DNA of 64,000 nt from Corynebacterium sp. 13CS0277 (GCF_002994655.1 NZ_PPDL01000005.1:62001-126000); one strand, 5' to 3'; shown: positions 40,224 through 51,093, numbered from the stretch's first letter. Numbers and translations are program-made. Notes: a model not told the origin generated them from the sequence alone.

Positions 40224-41500
40224 AGAGTGATTCCCATCAAGGCATCGAGGGCGCGGGCAACAGTCTCGCCCGGCGCCGCAGCACGGGCAGCTGCCGCGGG
40301 TGCAGCAGCATCTGTGCCCACTGTACCGGCTGCCCACTCATCAATGGCGGCAAGGGCCGCCGGGGTGTCCAGATCATTTGCCAGGTGCCGCTGGACCGCT
40401 GTCACCAGCGCGTCCGCAGCCTGCTGATCGGAGGCACGCCGCGCCGCCTCGCGCCAGGTGCGCAGGCGCTCCTCGGCGCGGGCAAGCACCGCCTCGGAGA
40501 AGTCCCGGTCGGCGCGGTAGTGGTCAGCGAACACCGCCAGCCGGATCGCCGACGGCTCGTGACCTGCCGCCGTGAGCTTGGAAACAAACACCAGGTTGCC
40601 CAGCGACTTCGACATCTTCACCCCATCGAGGGCAATCATGCCGGCGTGCACGTAGTGGCCCGCCATCCTCGGCACTCCGGTGGCGGCCTCCACGTGGGCG
40701 GCGGAGAACTCGTGGTGCGGGAACACCAAGTCGGAGCCGCCGCCCTGAATCGCGAACTCCGGGCCCAGGTAGCGCTGCGCGATCGCCGCGCACTCAATGT
40801 GCCAGCCCGGCCGACCCGGACCGAACGGCGACGGCCAGCTCGGCTCCCCGGGGCGGGCCGCCCGCCACACCAACGCGTCCAAGGGATCCCGCTTGCCGGG
40901 GCGCTCTGGGTCGCCGCCTCGCTCAGCGAACAGGGCCGCCATGGTCTCCTCGTCCAGGTGGGACTCGTAGCCAAACTGGGCGGTCGCCTCCCGGGAGGCG
41001 TAGATGTCGGGGTACTCCGCATCCTCCACCACGTAGGCCGCACCCACCTCGAGCAGCTTGGATACCAGGGCGATGACGTCGTCGATGGACTCCTGCACCC
41101 CGATGTAGTGCTGCGGGGGCAGTACCTTGAGGTCCGTCATATCTGCCCGGAACAAGTCAATCTGCCCCTGGCCCAACTCGCGCCAATCCACCTGGTCGCG
41201 CTCCGCACGTTCGAAGAGCGGATCATCCACATCGGTGATGTTCTGCACGAAGTGCACCTCGTGGCCCAAGGCCAGCAGCTGCCGGCAGATGAGATCGAAG
41301 GTGAGGTAGGTGGCCGCGTGCCCCAGGTGGGTGGCGTCGTAGGGGGTAATCCCGCACACGTACATCCCCACCGGCCCCTGCTCCGGCACCGCCACGGGCC
41401 GGATGGCCTCATCAGCAGTGTCGTAGAGCGCCAGCGGCGCCGGCGTCACACCACCAGGGGTGGGACAGCTGGGAACGGTCGGTGTCGGCCAAGACTGCAC
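40220..41500 (-). CDS. mshC: Cysteine:GlcN-Ins ligase MshC (mycothiol synthesis)
   Basis: 426-aa cysteinyl-tRNA-synthetase-like enzyme that joins cysteine to 1-D-myo-inositol 2-amino-2-deoxy-glucoside with ATP, the third step of mycothiol synthesis. The zinc/Cys segment YVCGITPYD, the HIGH-like THLGH motif, the GWHIECAAI zinc region and KMSKS are present. The N-terminus QSWPTPTVP is typical of MshC and not of CysS. GTG 41500 has AAGGAG at 8 nt. It is coupled to an unknown 143-aa gene downstream; uppP lies upstream. Confidence 0.94.
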   Translation of the reverse strand: MQSWPTPTVPSCPTPGGVTPAPLALYDTADEAIRPVAVPEQGPVGMYVCGITPYDATHLGHAATYLTFDLICRQLLALGHEVHFVQNITDVDDPLFERAERDQVDWRELGQGQIDLFRADMTDLKVLPPQHYIGVQESIDDVIALVSKLLEVGAAYVVEDAEYPDIYASREATAQFGYESHLDEETMAALFAERGGDPERPGKRDPLDALVWRAARPGEPSWPSPFGPGRPGWHIECAAIAQRYLGPEFAIQGGGSDLVFPHHEFSAAHVEAATGVPRMAGHYVHAGMIALDGVKMSKSLGNLVFVSKLTAAGHEPSAIRLAVFADHYRADRDFSEAVLARAEERLRTWREAARRASDQQAADALVTAVQRHLANDLDTPAALAAIDEWAAGTVGTDAAAPAAAARAAAPGETVARALDALMGITL

Positions 41501-41577
41501 GAGGGGCACTCCTTGAAGTTGAGCCCGCAGCAGCGCCACGGGGAGGGTTCTATGAAAAACGTGACTGGGGATAAGGC

Positions 41578-41641
41578 GAGAAAACTGGAAGAAAACGGCC
41601 GCGCAGCCACGGACGCGCGCGTGACACACGCGGGCTGCGCG
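41578..41641 (-). terminator. Hairpin with T-rich tail between uppP and mshC
   Basis: On the minus strand CGCGCAGCC/GGCTGCGCG (41633-41641 and 41600-41608 on the plus strand) is followed by GCCGTTTTCTTCC. It lies 120 nt after the uppP stop and could end uppP or attenuate mshC. Confidence 0.5.
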
Positions 41642-41762
41642 CAGAGGTCTACCGCATCCAACGCCCCGCCGGGCGCACGCATTCCCTTTCTCCCCTGTTC
41701 GATGAGGAGGTGATGGGGACTGCGCGCGGACCCGCGCGGACGCCGGCGGGTTCAGGACCGGG

Positions 41763-42635
41763 TTAGCCGGCCTGCAGCACACCCGCCGCGAGCAGCGCCA
41801 TGACCGCCAGGCCCGCAGGAATGCGGTAGGCGGCGAACCAGCTGAAGGAGTGGTGGGCGACGAACTTCAGCAGCCACGCAATCGACGCATACCCCAACCC
41901 GAATGCGATGGCCGTGCCCACGAGCAACTGCATGCCGCTGGCCGCCTGCCCGGCCTCCGGGTTGAAAGCATCGGGGAGGGAAAACAGCCCCGAGGCCAGC
42001 ACCGCCGGAATCGCCAACAGGAAACTAAACCGGGCCGCCACCTCGCGGGTCAGCCCCAAAAACAGGCCCGCCGAAATCGTGCCGCCGGAGCGCGACACGC
42101 CAGGAATGAGCGCCAGGCACTGCGCCAAACCCATCACCAGCGCATCCTTCATCGTCAACTGGTCGAAGCTGCGGGTCTTGCGGCCCAGCTTCTCCGCGGC
42201 GATGAACACGAAAGAAAACACGATGAGCACACCGGCGGTGATCCACAGGTTGCGCAGCCCCTCCCGGATGTAGTCCTTGGCGAGGAACCCAATGATGGAC
42301 ACCGGCAGGGTGCCGGCGATGACCATCCAGCCCATCTGGTAGTCGAAGCCGCGGGCCGCGGGGTTTTTCAAGCCCTGGAACCAGGCGGTGATGATCCGCA
42401 GAATGTCCCGCCAGAAGTACACCAGCACGGCGGCCTCGGTGCCGAGCTGCACGACCGCCGTGAACGAGGCACCCGCATCGTTGCCGTAGAGCAGCTCGGA
42501 GACGATCCGCAGGTGCCCGGAGGAAGAGATCGGCAGGAACTCGGTGAGCCCCTGCACGACCGACAGCACGATGGTTTGGCCCCAGCTGATGGACGACTCG
42601 GCCTGCTGGGCCGCGAGAAGATTCAGATCAATCAC
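41763..42635 (-). CDS. uppP: Undecaprenyl-diphosphatase UppP (BacA family)
   Basis: 290-aa membrane enzyme that dephosphorylates undecaprenyl diphosphate to recycle the cell-wall lipid carrier. The two active-site motifs are [14 protein letters not shown] near the N-terminus and [11 protein letters not shown] in the middle; about eight membrane helices are visible. GTG 42635 has TAGCGT 8 nt upstream and is likely leaderless; frames starting further upstream have no similarity. It is divergent from the aldo-keto-reductase-like gene, whose -10 box is 44 bp away. Confidence 0.95.
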   Translation of the reverse strand: MIDLNLLAAQQAESSISWGQTIVLSVVQGLTEFLPISSSGHLRIVSELLYGNDAGASFTAVVQLGTEAAVLVYFWRDILRIITAWFQGLKNPAARGFDYQMGWMVIAGTLPVSIIGFLAKDYIREGLRNLWITAGVLIVFSFVFIAAEKLGRKTRSFDQLTMKDALVMGLAQCLALIPGVSRSGGTISAGLFLGLTREVAARFSFLLAIPAVLASGLFSLPDAFNPEAGQAASGMQLLVGTAIAFGLGYASIAWLLKFVAHHSFSWFAAYRIPAGLAVMALLAAGVLQAG

Positions 42636-42643
42636 ACCCAGGC

Positions 42644-42649
42644 ACGCTA
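42644..42649 (-). promoter_or_regulatory. -10 box TAGCGT for leaderless uppP
   Basis: TAGCGT on the minus strand is 8 nt from GTG 42635. It is back to back with the plus-strand box at 42693-42698. Confidence 0.55.
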
Positions 42650-42692
42650 CCAGCCGCCGCCAGGGGCGGGAAGAGCGTGCCGGGCGAGCTTG

Positions 42693-42698
42693 TAGCAT
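42693..42698 (+). promoter_or_regulatory. -10 box TAGCAT for the leaderless aldo-keto-reductase-like gene
   Basis: TAGCAT is 7 nt from ATG 42706. Confidence 0.55.
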
Positions 42699-42705
42699 GG
42701 GGTGA

Positions 42706-43656
42706 ATGAAACAGCGCACGGTTGGCCACGCAGGATTGCGAGTCTCCCGCCTGGGGTTGGGCACCTCCACCTGGGGGGATCAAACCTCCCTGGACGAGGC
42801 CGCCCGCCAGCTGGAGGTGTTTGGTGCCGCCGGGGGCAGCCTCGTCGACGTGGCCGCCTCCTACGGCGGGGGCGCGGCGCTGGAAATGCTTGGGGAGCTG
42901 TTGCCCCGCACGCCCCGCCACCAGTGGGTGATCTCTGCGGCCTCGGGCGTGGACCCCGCCCAGCCGATCGGCCGCCGGGTGGATTGCTCCCGCCGCTTCC
43001 TCATCACCAGCCTTGATGAGACCTTAAAGACCCTGGGCACAGACTTCATTGACCTGTGGTCGGTGGAGTTCTGGGATCCGCGCACCCTGCCCGAAGAGGT
43101 CGCCGACACCCTGGACTATGCGGTGCGGACGGGCCGCGCCCGCTACGCGGGTGTGCGTTCCTACGCGGGCTGGCAGCTGGCTGTCACCCATGCGGCGGCG
43201 AATCATGCGGCGGCCTCAGCCCGCCCGATCGTGGCCGCGCAAAGCGAATACAACCTGCTGGTGCGCCGCGCGGAGGAAGAACTGCTGCCCGCGACCGCGC
43301 ACCTGGGCGTCGGCTTTTTCGCGGCGGCCCCGTTGGCGCAGGGGGTGCTCACCGGGAAATACCGGGGCGGGATCCCGGAGAACTCCCGCGCCCACAGTGC
43401 GCAGCGCTCCGCGGAGGTGCACGGCTACCTGGATTCCCGCACCGACGCCATCACCCACGCGGTCGCCACGGCGGCGGAAGGTTTGGGTGTGACCCCGGGC
43501 GCGGTGGCCACTGCCTGGGTACGAGACGCTGTCGGGGTGACCGCCTGCATCCTGGGGGCCCGGACCGCAGCCCAATTGGAGGAGAATCTGGCCAGCGAGG
43601 CTCTGGTCCTGCCGCCGGCCATCCGCGACGCCCTCGACGACATCAGCCGCTCCTAG
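42706..43656 (+). CDS. Aldo-keto reductase-like protein lacking catalytic Lys and His
   Basis: 316-aa TIM-barrel protein of the AKR superfamily. Family landmarks are [64 protein letters not shown] and the C-terminal [13 protein letters not shown]. The catalytic Asp and Tyr are in place, but the Lys usually found in VIATK is Ala here (WVISAAS) and the His of LxxLH is Glu (DLWSVEFWD). Normal oxidoreductase chemistry is therefore doubtful; it may bind NADPH or act in another way. It is leaderless, next to uppP and a lipoprotein gene. Confidence 0.85.
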   Translation: MKQRTVGHAGLRVSRLGLGTSTWGDQTSLDEAARQLEVFGAAGGSLVDVAASYGGGAALEMLGELLPRTPRHQWVISAASGVDPAQPIGRRVDCSRRFLITSLDETLKTLGTDFIDLWSVEFWDPRTLPEEVADTLDYAVRTGRARYAGVRSYAGWQLAVTHAAANHAAASARPIVAAQSEYNLLVRRAEEELLPATAHLGVGFFAAAPLAQGVLTGKYRGGIPENSRAHSAQRSAEVHGYLDSRTDAITHAVATAAEGLGVTPGAVATAWVRDAVGVTACILGARTAAQLEENLASEALVLPPAIRDALDDISRS

Positions 43657-43711
43657 CGCCCGGGTGGCGAGGCGTCGGTGGGGGTGCGGCGTGCGTGCCC
43701 GCCGCGCGCGC

Positions 43712-43717
43712 TAAGCT
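43712..43717 (+). promoter_or_regulatory. -10 box TAAGCT for the leaderless lipoprotein gene
   Basis: TAAGCT is 8 nt from GTG 43726. Confidence 0.5.
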
Positions 43718-43725
43718 GGTGGCTT

Positions 43726-44979
43726 GTGTATATCCCCCGCCGTCTTCCCTTCCTCGGTGGCAGTCGTGATGCCGCGATTGTCTCCGCGCTGTCTTCCCGC
43801 CCGGACCGCACCCCGCCGCGCCGCCGTGCTGCCGCGGCACTGCTGGGGGTGCCGCTGCTTGTGGGGTTGAGTGCCTGCGGGCAAGCCCCCGCCGGGTTGG
43901 AGGGCACGGACTTTAGTCTCGCCACCCGGGTGGCGTCGCCGCAGGCGGAGTCCTTCGCCGGCACCGCGTCCTCCCCCGCGGCCGATGTGCGGGCTATCTC
44001 CGCGCTGGTGCCGGGCTCCGCGGGATCCCACACGGTGCTCATGAGGAGCGCGGGCGGGCTTCTGGTCGCCTCCCTGGAGGAGGCCGCCGCGGGCGCGGCC
44101 CGTGCGGTGCGGGGCCTGGACGCCGCGGCCGAGTGCGGCACCCCGAGCGCCTCCGTGCACGCGGCCGACACTTTCGTCGTGGCGTGCCCCCGCGGGGAGG
44201 ACACCACCGCGATTTTCCTCATTGACGGCACGACCGCTGAGGCCACCCACATTGTCGACGCCCCGCTGCGCGGCACCGCCGCCGTGCAGACCGCCGGCGG
44301 GCGCATCGTCGTCGCCAGCGCCACGGACGGCACCGTCCTCGCCTACACCGCGGCCGGGGAAGAATCGGGCCGCACCACCGTCGACCGGCCCACGAACACC
44401 CTCGTGGCGGTGGGTGCCCGCACCTACACCGACGGCGCCGACGCCGAGCACACCTCCGGGGAGGCGGACGGCGACGCCATCGTCGCCATCAACGCCGACG
44501 ACACCGTCATCCAGGGCGTGAAGGTGGACCTGGGCCGCCCGGGCGCGGCACTGCGCATCGGCACCGGTGTGGGCCAGGCCGTCCCCGGCGGCGACAACAT
44601 GGTCCTGGCCACTAATGTGCCCGGCAACCAGCTGTTCGTCTACACCGTGGAGCCCGTCATCCGCCTACACCAGGTCGGCAACACCGGCACCGGCCCCTGG
44701 GCTGTCGCCTGGGATGCCGCCCGCAACCTGGCGTGGGTGTCGACCACCGGCGACAACACGCTCACCGCCTACCGGCTGTCCGGCGGCGTGCCCGAGGCCG
44801 TCGGCAGCGTCGACGCCCCGGCGAACGTCACCAGCCTCGCCGTCGTCGACGGATCGCTCCTCGTCGCCACCGACGGTGCCGACAGCGCCCCGGCGCTCGT
44901 CGTCGTGGACGCCGCGGCCGCCACTGCGGCGGTCAGCGACCCGGGCCGCACGGACTTCGCACCCCGCCGCGGGCAATAA
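43726..44979 (+). CDS. Beta-propeller-like lipoprotein
   Basis: 417-aa exported protein. Residues 1-50 form a long basic signal peptide ending in the lipobox LSAC with Cys51. The mature part consists of repeated blade-like units (for example [48 protein letters not shown] and [17 protein letters not shown]) resembling NHL/PQQ-type propellers. No catalytic motif is seen. GTG 43726 is chosen because of the leaderless -10 box; the frame continues upstream without similarity. It sits between the AKR-like gene and pyrD on the same strand. Confidence 0.78.
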   Translation: MYIPRRLPFLGGSRDAAIVSALSSRPDRTPPRRRAAAALLGVPLLVGLSACGQAPAGLEGTDFSLATRVASPQAESFAGTASSPAADVRAISALVPGSAGSHTVLMRSAGGLLVASLEEAAAGAARAVRGLDAAAECGTPSASVHAADTFVVACPRGEDTTAIFLIDGTTAEATHIVDAPLRGTAAVQTAGGRIVVASATDGTVLAYTAAGEESGRTTVDRPTNTLVAVGARTYTDGADAEHTSGEADGDAIVAINADDTVIQGVKVDLGRPGAALRIGTGVGQAVPGGDNMVLATNVPGNQLFVYTVEPVIRLHQVGNTGTGPWAVAWDAARNLAWVSTTGDNTLTAYRLSGGVPEAVGSVDAPANVTSLAVVDGSLLVATDGADSAPALVVVDAAAATAAVSDPGRTDFAPRRGQ

Positions 44980-45003
44980 CCCCCGGGCCGTCCTCGGTCA
45001 TTC

Positions 45004-45027
45004 TTGTTCTCCTTGTTGTTCTCCTTG
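45004..45027 (+). repeat. Two tandem 12-nt pyrimidine-rich repeats before pyrD
   Basis: TTGTTCTCCTTG is repeated exactly at 45004-45015 and 45016-45027 in the 95-nt gap before pyrD. It is strikingly low in purines compared with the surroundings. Confidence 0.8.
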
Positions 45028-45074
45028 TTCGTTTCGCCCGCTTGCACGGGCCGCCCGAGAAACCCCCTCCCACC

Positions 45075-46193
45075 ATGGCGTTTTCCCACCCCTTCCGTTC
45101 TGCCCTGTACTCCACCGCCCTCAAGGGCATGTTCACTCTCCCCCCGGAGCGCATCCACGAGCTCATCAGCGACGGCGTCGGTGTGCTCAACTTCGCGGGC
45201 CCGCTGAACCGCCTCCTCAACAAGGCGCTGCCGGTCAACGACCCGGTGCTCACCCAGGAAGTGTTCGGCGTGACCTTCCCCCGCCCCCTGGGGCTAGCCG
45301 CCGGGTTCGACAAAAACGCGGTCGCCCCGGACGCCTGGACCCCGCTGGGCTTCGGCTACGCGGAGCTCGGCACCGTCACCGCCTCCCCGCAGCCGGGCAA
45401 CCCCGCCCCCCGCCTGTTCCGCCTGCCGCAGGACAGAGCCATCCTCAACCGCATGGGCTTCAACAACAAGGGCGCTGCGGCAGTGGCGACCAACCTGCGC
45501 CGCAAGAAGAGCAACGACGTCATCGGTATTAACATCGGCAAGACGAAGGTCGTCCCCGCCGAGCAAGCCGTCGACGACTACCGGCGCAGCGCCTCCCTGC
45601 TGGGCAACCTCGCGGACTACCTCGTCGTCAACGTCTCCTCCCCCAACACCCCGGGCCTGCGGGACCTACAGGCCGTCGAGTCGCTGCGCCCCATTCTCAC
45701 CGCCGTCCGCGACGTCACCACCGTACCGGTGCTGGTGAAGATCGCCCCCGACCTGAGCGACGAGGACATCGACGCCGTGGCAGACCTCGCCGTCGACTTG
45801 GGGCTCGCCGGCATCGTGGCCACCAACACCACCATCAGCCGCGAGGGGCTGGCAACTCCCGCCGCCGAGGTCGAGGCCATGGGCGCGGGCGGTATTTCCG
45901 GCCGCCCCGTCGCCGCCCGCTCCCTGGAGGTGCTGCGCCGCCTCTACGCCCGCGTCGGCGACAAACTCGTCCTCATCTCCGTCGGCGGTATCGAAACCCC
46001 TGAGCAGGCCTGGGAACGCATCAGCAGCGGCGCGACCCTCCTGCAGGGCTACACCGGCATGATCTACGGCGGCCCCGACTGGATTCGCGACATCCACCGA
46101 GGGATCGCCGCCCAGATCCGCCACCACGGCCTCGGCAACATCGCCAGCGCCGTCGGCTGCGGCCTGCCGTGGGCCGACGAAGCCATCAGCTAG
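45075..46193 (+). CDS. pyrD: Dihydroorotate dehydrogenase (quinone), class 2
   Basis: 372-aa FMN enzyme of pyrimidine synthesis that oxidises dihydroorotate to orotate and passes electrons to quinones. The N-terminal helical extension (1-45, [20 protein letters not shown]) is the membrane-contact part of class 2 enzymes. [29 protein letters not shown] (catalytic Ser), [16 protein letters not shown] and the FMN-phosphate region ISVGGI are all present. ATG 45075 has only a weak GAGAAA upstream. The pyrimidine-rich leader repeat may be of regulatory interest. Confidence 0.95.
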   Translation: MAFSHPFRSALYSTALKGMFTLPPERIHELISDGVGVLNFAGPLNRLLNKALPVNDPVLTQEVFGVTFPRPLGLAAGFDKNAVAPDAWTPLGFGYAELGTVTASPQPGNPAPRLFRLPQDRAILNRMGFNNKGAAAVATNLRRKKSNDVIGINIGKTKVVPAEQAVDDYRRSASLLGNLADYLVVNVSSPNTPGLRDLQAVESLRPILTAVRDVTTVPVLVKIAPDLSDEDIDAVADLAVDLGLAGIVATNTTISREGLATPAAEVEAMGAGGISGRPVAARSLEVLRRLYARVGDKLVLISVGGIETPEQAWERISSGATLLQGYTGMIYGGPDWIRDIHRGIAAQIRHHGLGNIASAVGCGLPWADEAIS

Positions 46194-46215
46194 CCAAACA
46201 AACGAACACCACCAC

Positions 46216-46254
46216 AGGGCACCGCCCGGGGCACGAGGAACCCGGCGGTGCCCT
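46216..46254 (+). terminator. Hairpin after pyrD
   Basis: A perfect 11-bp stem AGGGCACCGCC/GGCGGTGCCCT (46216-46226/46244-46254) lies 22 nt after the pyrD stop. No T tract follows, so it may work with Rho or as a stability hairpin. Confidence 0.55.
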
Positions 46255-46289
46255 GCGTGCTGTGGATGCCCGAACATCTTGAGGCCCGC

Positions 46290-46326
46290 GCAGCAAAAAC
46301 GCCCACCCCACATGAAGGGGTGGGCG
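46290..46326 (-). terminator. Intrinsic terminator of the leftward ABC-PEBP-membrane-protein unit
   Basis: CGCCCACCCC/GGGGTGGGCG (46300-46309/46317-46326) is followed on the minus strand by TTTTTGCTGCG. It ends the unit that starts at 51085. Confidence 0.8.
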
Positions 46327-46411
46327 CTCTGCGGTGAAGCACTGCGCGTGTTAGGTGCGTCGCCGCATCCTCGTCATCCTCGTCACGCGTCGTGCCCCGA
46401 CAGCGGGAACA

Positions 46412-46807
46412 TTAACCGCGGGTGACTGAATGCCGTCGCAGCAGCAAGCCCGCCAGCAGCGCGGTCACCGCGTACGCGACCAGCCAGCCAGCCTCCATGA
46501 CGTGCAGCTCCGGGTTGGGCAGGAAACGGCTGCCCACCACCAGCAGCACCGCCACCCCGAGCGCGATGGGGCGGGCGATGGTCTGCAGCTGCCCGGGCAT
46601 CCGGACAGCGTACGCCCCGAGCAGCCCCGCGGCCACGACGATACTCAGCAGCCGGGGTGTCACCGACACGAGAGCGAAAATCCCCTGGGAACTCATCGCA
46701 AGGAACACCATCACCCCCAGCACGACAGCGATCGCGAGAAACGCCCCGCCGAAGCGCAGGCTGGCGGGAACGGGCAGGGGCGCGCCGGGGGCGTGGGATC
46801 GGGCCAT
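46412..46807 (-). CDS. Small four-helix membrane protein, unknown function
   Basis: 131-aa integral membrane protein with four hydrophobic helices (about 17-36, 50-66, 80-96 and 108-124) and short basic loops, ending in LLRRHSVTRG. I do not recognise the family. ATG 46807 is used; a GTG five codons upstream overlaps a better AAGGAG site and is possible. It is the last gene of the leftward unit, before a strong intrinsic terminator. Confidence 0.72.
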   Translation of the reverse strand: MARSHAPGAPLPVPASLRFGGAFLAIAVVLGVMVFLAMSSQGIFALVSVTPRLLSIVVAAGLLGAYAVRMPGQLQTIARPIALGVAVLLVVGSRFLPNPELHVMEAGWLVAYAVTALLAGLLLRRHSVTRG

Positions 46808-46896
46808 GGGGCGGGAACTCACTCCTTGGGTAGCAGGTGACGGGCGGGAATGTGGCCGTGGTGGTCGCTGAGACACGCGGGCCTCAGGAAGGGGTT

Positions 46897-47445
46897 TTAG
46901 GTGTTTTCGTACCAGCCCCACAGGATCGTGCGGGCCAGCGAGTGGAAGTACAGGTTGAAGCCCAGCACCGTCGGCGTCGCATCGGCCGGCACGTCGAGGG
47001 TGTCCACGTCGACGGCGTGGACGGCGAACAGGTAGCGGTGGGGGCCGTGGCCGGCCGGCGGCTGGGGGCCGTAGTAGTCGCGGGCCCCACTATCGCCGCG
47101 GAGCACCACGGCGCCGGGGATATCGGCGAGGTCGCCGGCACCGGTGGGGAGCTCGGTGACGCCGACGGGGATATTGAAGGCGGCCCAGTGCCAAAAACCG
47201 GCGGCCGTCGGCGCGTCCGGGTCGTAGCAGGTCACCGCAATCGACTTGGTGCCCTCCGGGAGGTTGTCCCACGCCAGCTGGGGGCTGATGTTGGACGGCG
47301 CTGCCTGCGCGTCGGCGATCCGTTCACCGTCACGCAGGTCCGTGGAGGTCAGCGTGAAGGTGGGCAGGTCGCCGAGGGCGGCGTAGGGGTCGGGGCCGGG
47401 GAATCGGGGGTCGACATAGCTAGGGGTTGCAGATGAGGTGCTCAT
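46897..47445 (-). CDS. PEBP/YbhB-family protein
   Basis: 182-aa phosphatidylethanolamine-binding-protein-like fold. Family motifs are SPQLAWDNLPEGTKSIAVTCYDPDAP (PEBP signature region), FWHWAAFNIP, YYGPQPPAGHGPHRYLFAVHAVD and the late YFHSLARTILWG. There is no signal peptide, so it is cytoplasmic. The ligand-pocket DPDAP and GPHRY residues are intact. ATG 47445 has TACACT 6 nt upstream. The biological role in actinobacteria is not known. Confidence 0.9.
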   Translation of the reverse strand: MSTSSATPSYVDPRFPGPDPYAALGDLPTFTLTSTDLRDGERIADAQAAPSNISPQLAWDNLPEGTKSIAVTCYDPDAPTAAGFWHWAAFNIPVGVTELPTGAGDLADIPGAVVLRGDSGARDYYGPQPPAGHGPHRYLFAVHAVDVDTLDVPADATPTVLGFNLYFHSLARTILWGWYENT

Positions 47446-47451
47446 GGTCAC

Positions 47452-47457
47452 AGTGTA
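47452..47457 (-). promoter_or_regulatory. -10 box TACACT for the PEBP gene
   Basis: TACACT on the minus strand is 6 nt from ATG 47445, so the gene can be expressed apart from the ABC pair upstream. Confidence 0.5.
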
Positions 47458-47540
47458 CGGGTGATGGGGGCCGAATTCACGTCATTGGGGTGATATATCG
47501 CCCACCCCCGGCCACCCCCGCTCCTGCTGGCGCGGGCGGG

Positions 47541-49364
47541 TTAGGCGCTGTCCGCCCAGGCGCGGTAGAGCCGCGCGTAGCGTCCGCCGCGCGCCAACAG
47601 TTCGCTGTGGGTGCCGTCTTCGACGATCCGCCCCTGGTCCATGACGACGATCCGGTCGGCACCAGCCGCCTGGTCGAGGCGGTGGGCGATGACGATGCTC
47701 GTTCGCCCCCGGGTCGCCTCCCGGGCGGCGTTTTCCAGCAGGTGGGCGTGGTCGGAGCCCGCCTCACTGGTCGCCTCATCCATGATGAGCACTGGCGGGT
47801 TGACGAGCAGCACCCGTGCGAGCGACAGCTGCTGTTCCACGGCGGCGGGCAGCGGGTCGGCCCCCGTGCCGACGACGGTGTCCAGCCCCTGGGGGAAGTA
47901 CCGCTGCCAGGCCATGGAGTCCTCCCCCAGCCCGACGCGCCGCAGCGCCGCCAGCAGATCCTCGTCGCTGGCGCCTGGCCGCGCCAACAACAGGTCGTCG
48001 CGCACCGGCCCGGCGAAGACGTGCACCTCCTGGCTCATGAGTGTCACGTGGCGGGCGGTCCAGGAGTCGGCCACGGTCGCGGTATCCACCCCGTCGAGGA
48101 GGATCCGGCCTGCGGTTGGCCGGTTCATGCCGGCCACCAGGGTGGCGAGCGTCGACTTGCCCGCGCCACTGGCGCCGACGATGGCGGTGGTGGTGCCGGC
48201 CGCAAGGGTCACACTCACCTCGTCGAGGATCCGGGGGCCATCCCCGTAGGCGAAGCTCAGCCGGTCGATGGTGACCTCCGGCGGGGAGCCAAGATCGGCG
48301 GGCACTGTGTGCTCCACGCCCTCGTCGAGGCGGGCCAGCGACACCGCCCGCCCGAGTTGGGTGAACGCTTCTTGGATCTGGCCCAGCATGAGCACCGCGT
48401 TAAAGATCGGCATCTCCAGGCGCATGACGATGACGATGGCGGCCGTCGCCTGCCCGAGGCTCACCTGATCCGTGTACGCCAACCACGCCGCCAGGCACAC
48501 CACGGAGATCAAATACCCGCCGTAGAGGACGTAGGCGTGGCCGATGAGCCGCGCCAGCACCGGCGCGATGAGCAGCCGGGCCCGCACCGAACGCCACGAG
48601 GTGTCCTTCAGCCGCTCCGCCGACCACTGCGTCAAGTGCAGCGCCCGAATCGTCGGCATGCTGCGCAGCGCATCCAGCAGGATGTTGTTGCGCTCCGCCT
48701 CCCGGGAGGCAATGAGGTTCGCGGCCTGCGGCAGCAAGGTCGTATCCCGCCGCACCGGCAGCCACAGCACGGCCACCAGGACGAGGAATGGCAGCAGCAT
48801 CCGCACATCGATGGCCGTCAGCGCGACGAGCGCGACGGGGAACATCGCGATCGCGAGGATGATGCGGAACGCCATGTTGTACATGGCGGAGACGAAATCA
48901 TCGATGTCTTTCGTCAGTCGCGTCATGATGTTGCCCGTACCGATGGCCATCAGCTGCGGGATCGGGGCCGCAAGCGTGGCCTTGAGGCACGCCTGCCGCA
49001 GGTCGACGCTCACGCGCTTGAGGGCGACATCCATGTGGTACCTGGCGGAGGTGCGCCCCAGCTGGTCGGCCAGGGCCGCAATACTCAGCACGACGATGCA
49101 GCCGATGATCGCCCGCCGGCCACTGCCTAGCAGTGGCAGGGAGGCGCCGTTGAAGAGGTCCACCATGGTGCCCGTCAGCGCGGCGATACCCACCAGGCTG
49201 AGCAACACCACGCCCGCGGAGGCGACAAATGCCGCCACCCGCCAGCGGCTCGGGGCATGCGGTGCCCGGCGCAGGAAGTCGAGGCAGTCGCGCATACTGG
49301 CCGGGGCCAGCGCATCAGCGACGAGCGACTCCTCGGCAGCACCAGGGGTGTGGGGTGCCGTCAC
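47541..49364 (-). CDS. ABC exporter subunit 2 (Walker A intact, signature motif lost)
   Basis: 607-aa half-transporter with an N-terminal transmembrane domain (six helices, about 45-310) and C-terminal nucleotide-binding domain (about 350-600). Walker [10 protein letters not shown], Walker [10 protein letters not shown] and the switch His in IVIAHRL are intact. The signature LSGGQ is replaced: the stretch [15 protein letters not shown] has no LSGGQ. It can bind and hydrolyse ATP only with the signature of a partner. GTG 49364 overlaps the stop of the upstream ABC gene (GTGA). The substrate is unknown. Confidence 0.9.
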   Translation of the reverse strand: MTAPHTPGAAEESLVADALAPASMRDCLDFLRRAPHAPSRWRVAAFVASAGVVLLSLVGIAALTGTMVDLFNGASLPLLGSGRRAIIGCIVVLSIAALADQLGRTSARYHMDVALKRVSVDLRQACLKATLAAPIPQLMAIGTGNIMTRLTKDIDDFVSAMYNMAFRIILAIAMFPVALVALTAIDVRMLLPFLVLVAVLWLPVRRDTTLLPQAANLIASREAERNNILLDALRSMPTIRALHLTQWSAERLKDTSWRSVRARLLIAPVLARLIGHAYVLYGGYLISVVCLAAWLAYTDQVSLGQATAAIVIVMRLEMPIFNAVLMLGQIQEAFTQLGRAVSLARLDEGVEHTVPADLGSPPEVTIDRLSFAYGDGPRILDEVSVTLAAGTTTAIVGASGAGKSTLATLVAGMNRPTAGRILLDGVDTATVADSWTARHVTLMSQEVHVFAGPVRDDLLLARPGASDEDLLAALRRVGLGEDSMAWQRYFPQGLDTVVGTGADPLPAAVEQQLSLARVLLVNPPVLIMDEATSEAGSDHAHLLENAAREATRGRTSIVIAHRLDQAAGADRIVVMDQGRIVEDGTHSELLARGGRYARLYRAWADSA

Positions 49365-51085
49365 AGCGTGTCTCCGTTCATGGTCGGGGTGGCCGTAGTC
49401 GGGGCGGCGGTGCCGCCGGCGGGGTTGGCTGCCGGGATTGTTCCACTCAGCTCGGCGCTCGCGGTGAGGACTGCACCATCAATGACCTGGTCGGCGCCTG
49501 CGGCCCACAGTCGCGACGTCGACAACACCACCGTCACCAGGCCGGCACGCTCCCGCGTGACCGCGTCGACCACATTGGCCAGGGTCAACGCATCCAGGCC
49601 CGTCGTCGGCTCATCCAGCACCAGAAACTCAGGGGTACGCGCCAGCACCCGCGCCAGCGCCAGCCGTTGGCGCTGCCCACCGGACAGGTTCAGCCCCGCC
49701 TCGCCAATCGGGGTCGTGGGCAGCTCGCCGTCCGGGCCCAGGCCACCCAGTCGGCGGAGAATATCGCCACACTGGGCGACCTCCAGGGCGCGCAACACCG
49801 TGGCATGCGGGATCGTGCCCACCGGATTGAGGTTGTCCGCCAGGGTGCCCTCAAAGATGCTCACTGCGTGTGGTGACTCCAGCGCCCCCGGCGCGAGCGC
49901 GACTGCCGCCAACAGGTCTCGGGCCGCCTGGAACTCCGCCGCCGACGTCGGCGCCACCACCGTTAACCCCGGGGTGTGCACGACCAGCCGCGCGAGTGGA
50001 TGCTCCTCCACCGTCACAGGGCTCGTGGATGCTGCGGCGGGAATGGAACGCTGGAAGTCCTGGATGCGCTCCATGGAGGCCACCGCCCGGGCGTAGGTCT
50101 CCGTGAGCAGCCCCAAAGAAATGCCCATCGCCGCGAAAGTCGGCGGCGCAATCATCGACACCGTCACCATGTCGCCCGGGGTAATCATCCCGTGAAACGC
50201 CATCCACGCGGCAGTACTCAGCACCACGGCCGTCGCGATGCCCGGCACCAGCTGGCGCACCGTGCCCATGAGCGCCACGACGCGCGCATCCGCGAGCATC
50301 GCCTCCAGGGCCTCATCCACCGCCGCATCAAAGCGGCGTGCGGAATACTCCGTCGCCCCCAGCCCCTTGAGCACTCGCACACCCTGGGCGTAGTCCGTCG
50401 CCAACGAGGTTGCTGCAGCCTCCTTCGCACGGCGCACCGCAGAGACCTTCTTCACCGGCCCCGCCGTCACCTTCGACACCACGGCCGTCGCCACACCACC
50501 AGCAAGCATGAGCAACGCCAACCACACATCAATTGGTGCGACGACGATGACCGCAGTCACCAACGCCACCACCATCGCCAGCGGGAAGCTCAACCCAAAC
50601 CGCACGCGGGCCACGGTTTCGGTGTCCTGATCCAACGTGTTCAGGATTTCACCCGGGGTACGGCCCATATCCCCACCGGCAGTCAACTGGCGCAACAAGT
50701 CCGTGCGCAGCGCGTGGCGGAGACGCTGAATGGAGATGTTGATGAAGTTCTCCGATACGGCCTCGCTGAACCACTGGATCGTGAACATCACGGCAAGAAG
50801 TACCGCCAGTGCTGCCACCCACGCCCCATGTCCGGGGGTGAGCACTGTGTCCGTCGCCTTACCCAACACCTTGGAGATCAGCACGCCCACGGAGGAGAAG
50901 ATCTGGGCGACCACAATCCACACGACGACCACGCGGTAGCTCACCAACGCGCGCCACACTGCGCGTCGCGGCGAGACATCACTCGTGACGCACACGTGGG
51001 AATCGTCGGGCGCGGTGGATGGAACAAGCCAATTCCACGGCGCTCTCTTCGGAATCCGCAGAGCAGGTGGTTGGGGTTGTGTCAT
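49361..51085 (-). CDS. ABC exporter subunit 1 (signature intact, Walker A lost)
   Basis: 574-aa half-transporter with the same layout as its partner: membrane domain (about 40-330), then a nucleotide-binding domain. The signature [14 protein letters not shown] and Walker [10 protein letters not shown] are perfect, but the Walker A loop is [13 protein letters not shown] with no GxxGxGKS/T, the Q-loop Gln is His (SPHAVS) and the switch His is Ser (VVLSTSRL). It completes the single functional ATP site of the heterodimer by donating its signature to subunit 2. ATG 51085 has TAGGCT 8 nt upstream; it is the promoter-proximal gene of the unit. Confidence 0.9.
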   Translation of the reverse strand: MTQPQPPALRIPKRAPWNWLVPSTAPDDSHVCVTSDVSPRRAVWRALVSYRVVVVWIVVAQIFSSVGVLISKVLGKATDTVLTPGHGAWVAALAVLLAVMFTIQWFSEAVSENFINISIQRLRHALRTDLLRQLTAGGDMGRTPGEILNTLDQDTETVARVRFGLSFPLAMVVALVTAVIVVAPIDVWLALLMLAGGVATAVVSKVTAGPVKKVSAVRRAKEAAATSLATDYAQGVRVLKGLGATEYSARRFDAAVDEALEAMLADARVVALMGTVRQLVPGIATAVVLSTAAWMAFHGMITPGDMVTVSMIAPPTFAAMGISLGLLTETYARAVASMERIQDFQRSIPAAASTSPVTVEEHPLARLVVHTPGLTVVAPTSAAEFQAARDLLAAVALAPGALESPHAVSIFEGTLADNLNPVGTIPHATVLRALEVAQCGDILRRLGGLGPDGELPTTPIGEAGLNLSGGQRQRLALARVLARTPEFLVLDEPTTGLDALTLANVVDAVTRERAGLVTVVLSTSRLWAAGADQVIDGAVLTASAELSGTIPAANPAGGTAAPTTATPTMNGDTL

Positions 51086-51093
51086 AGTCGCAC

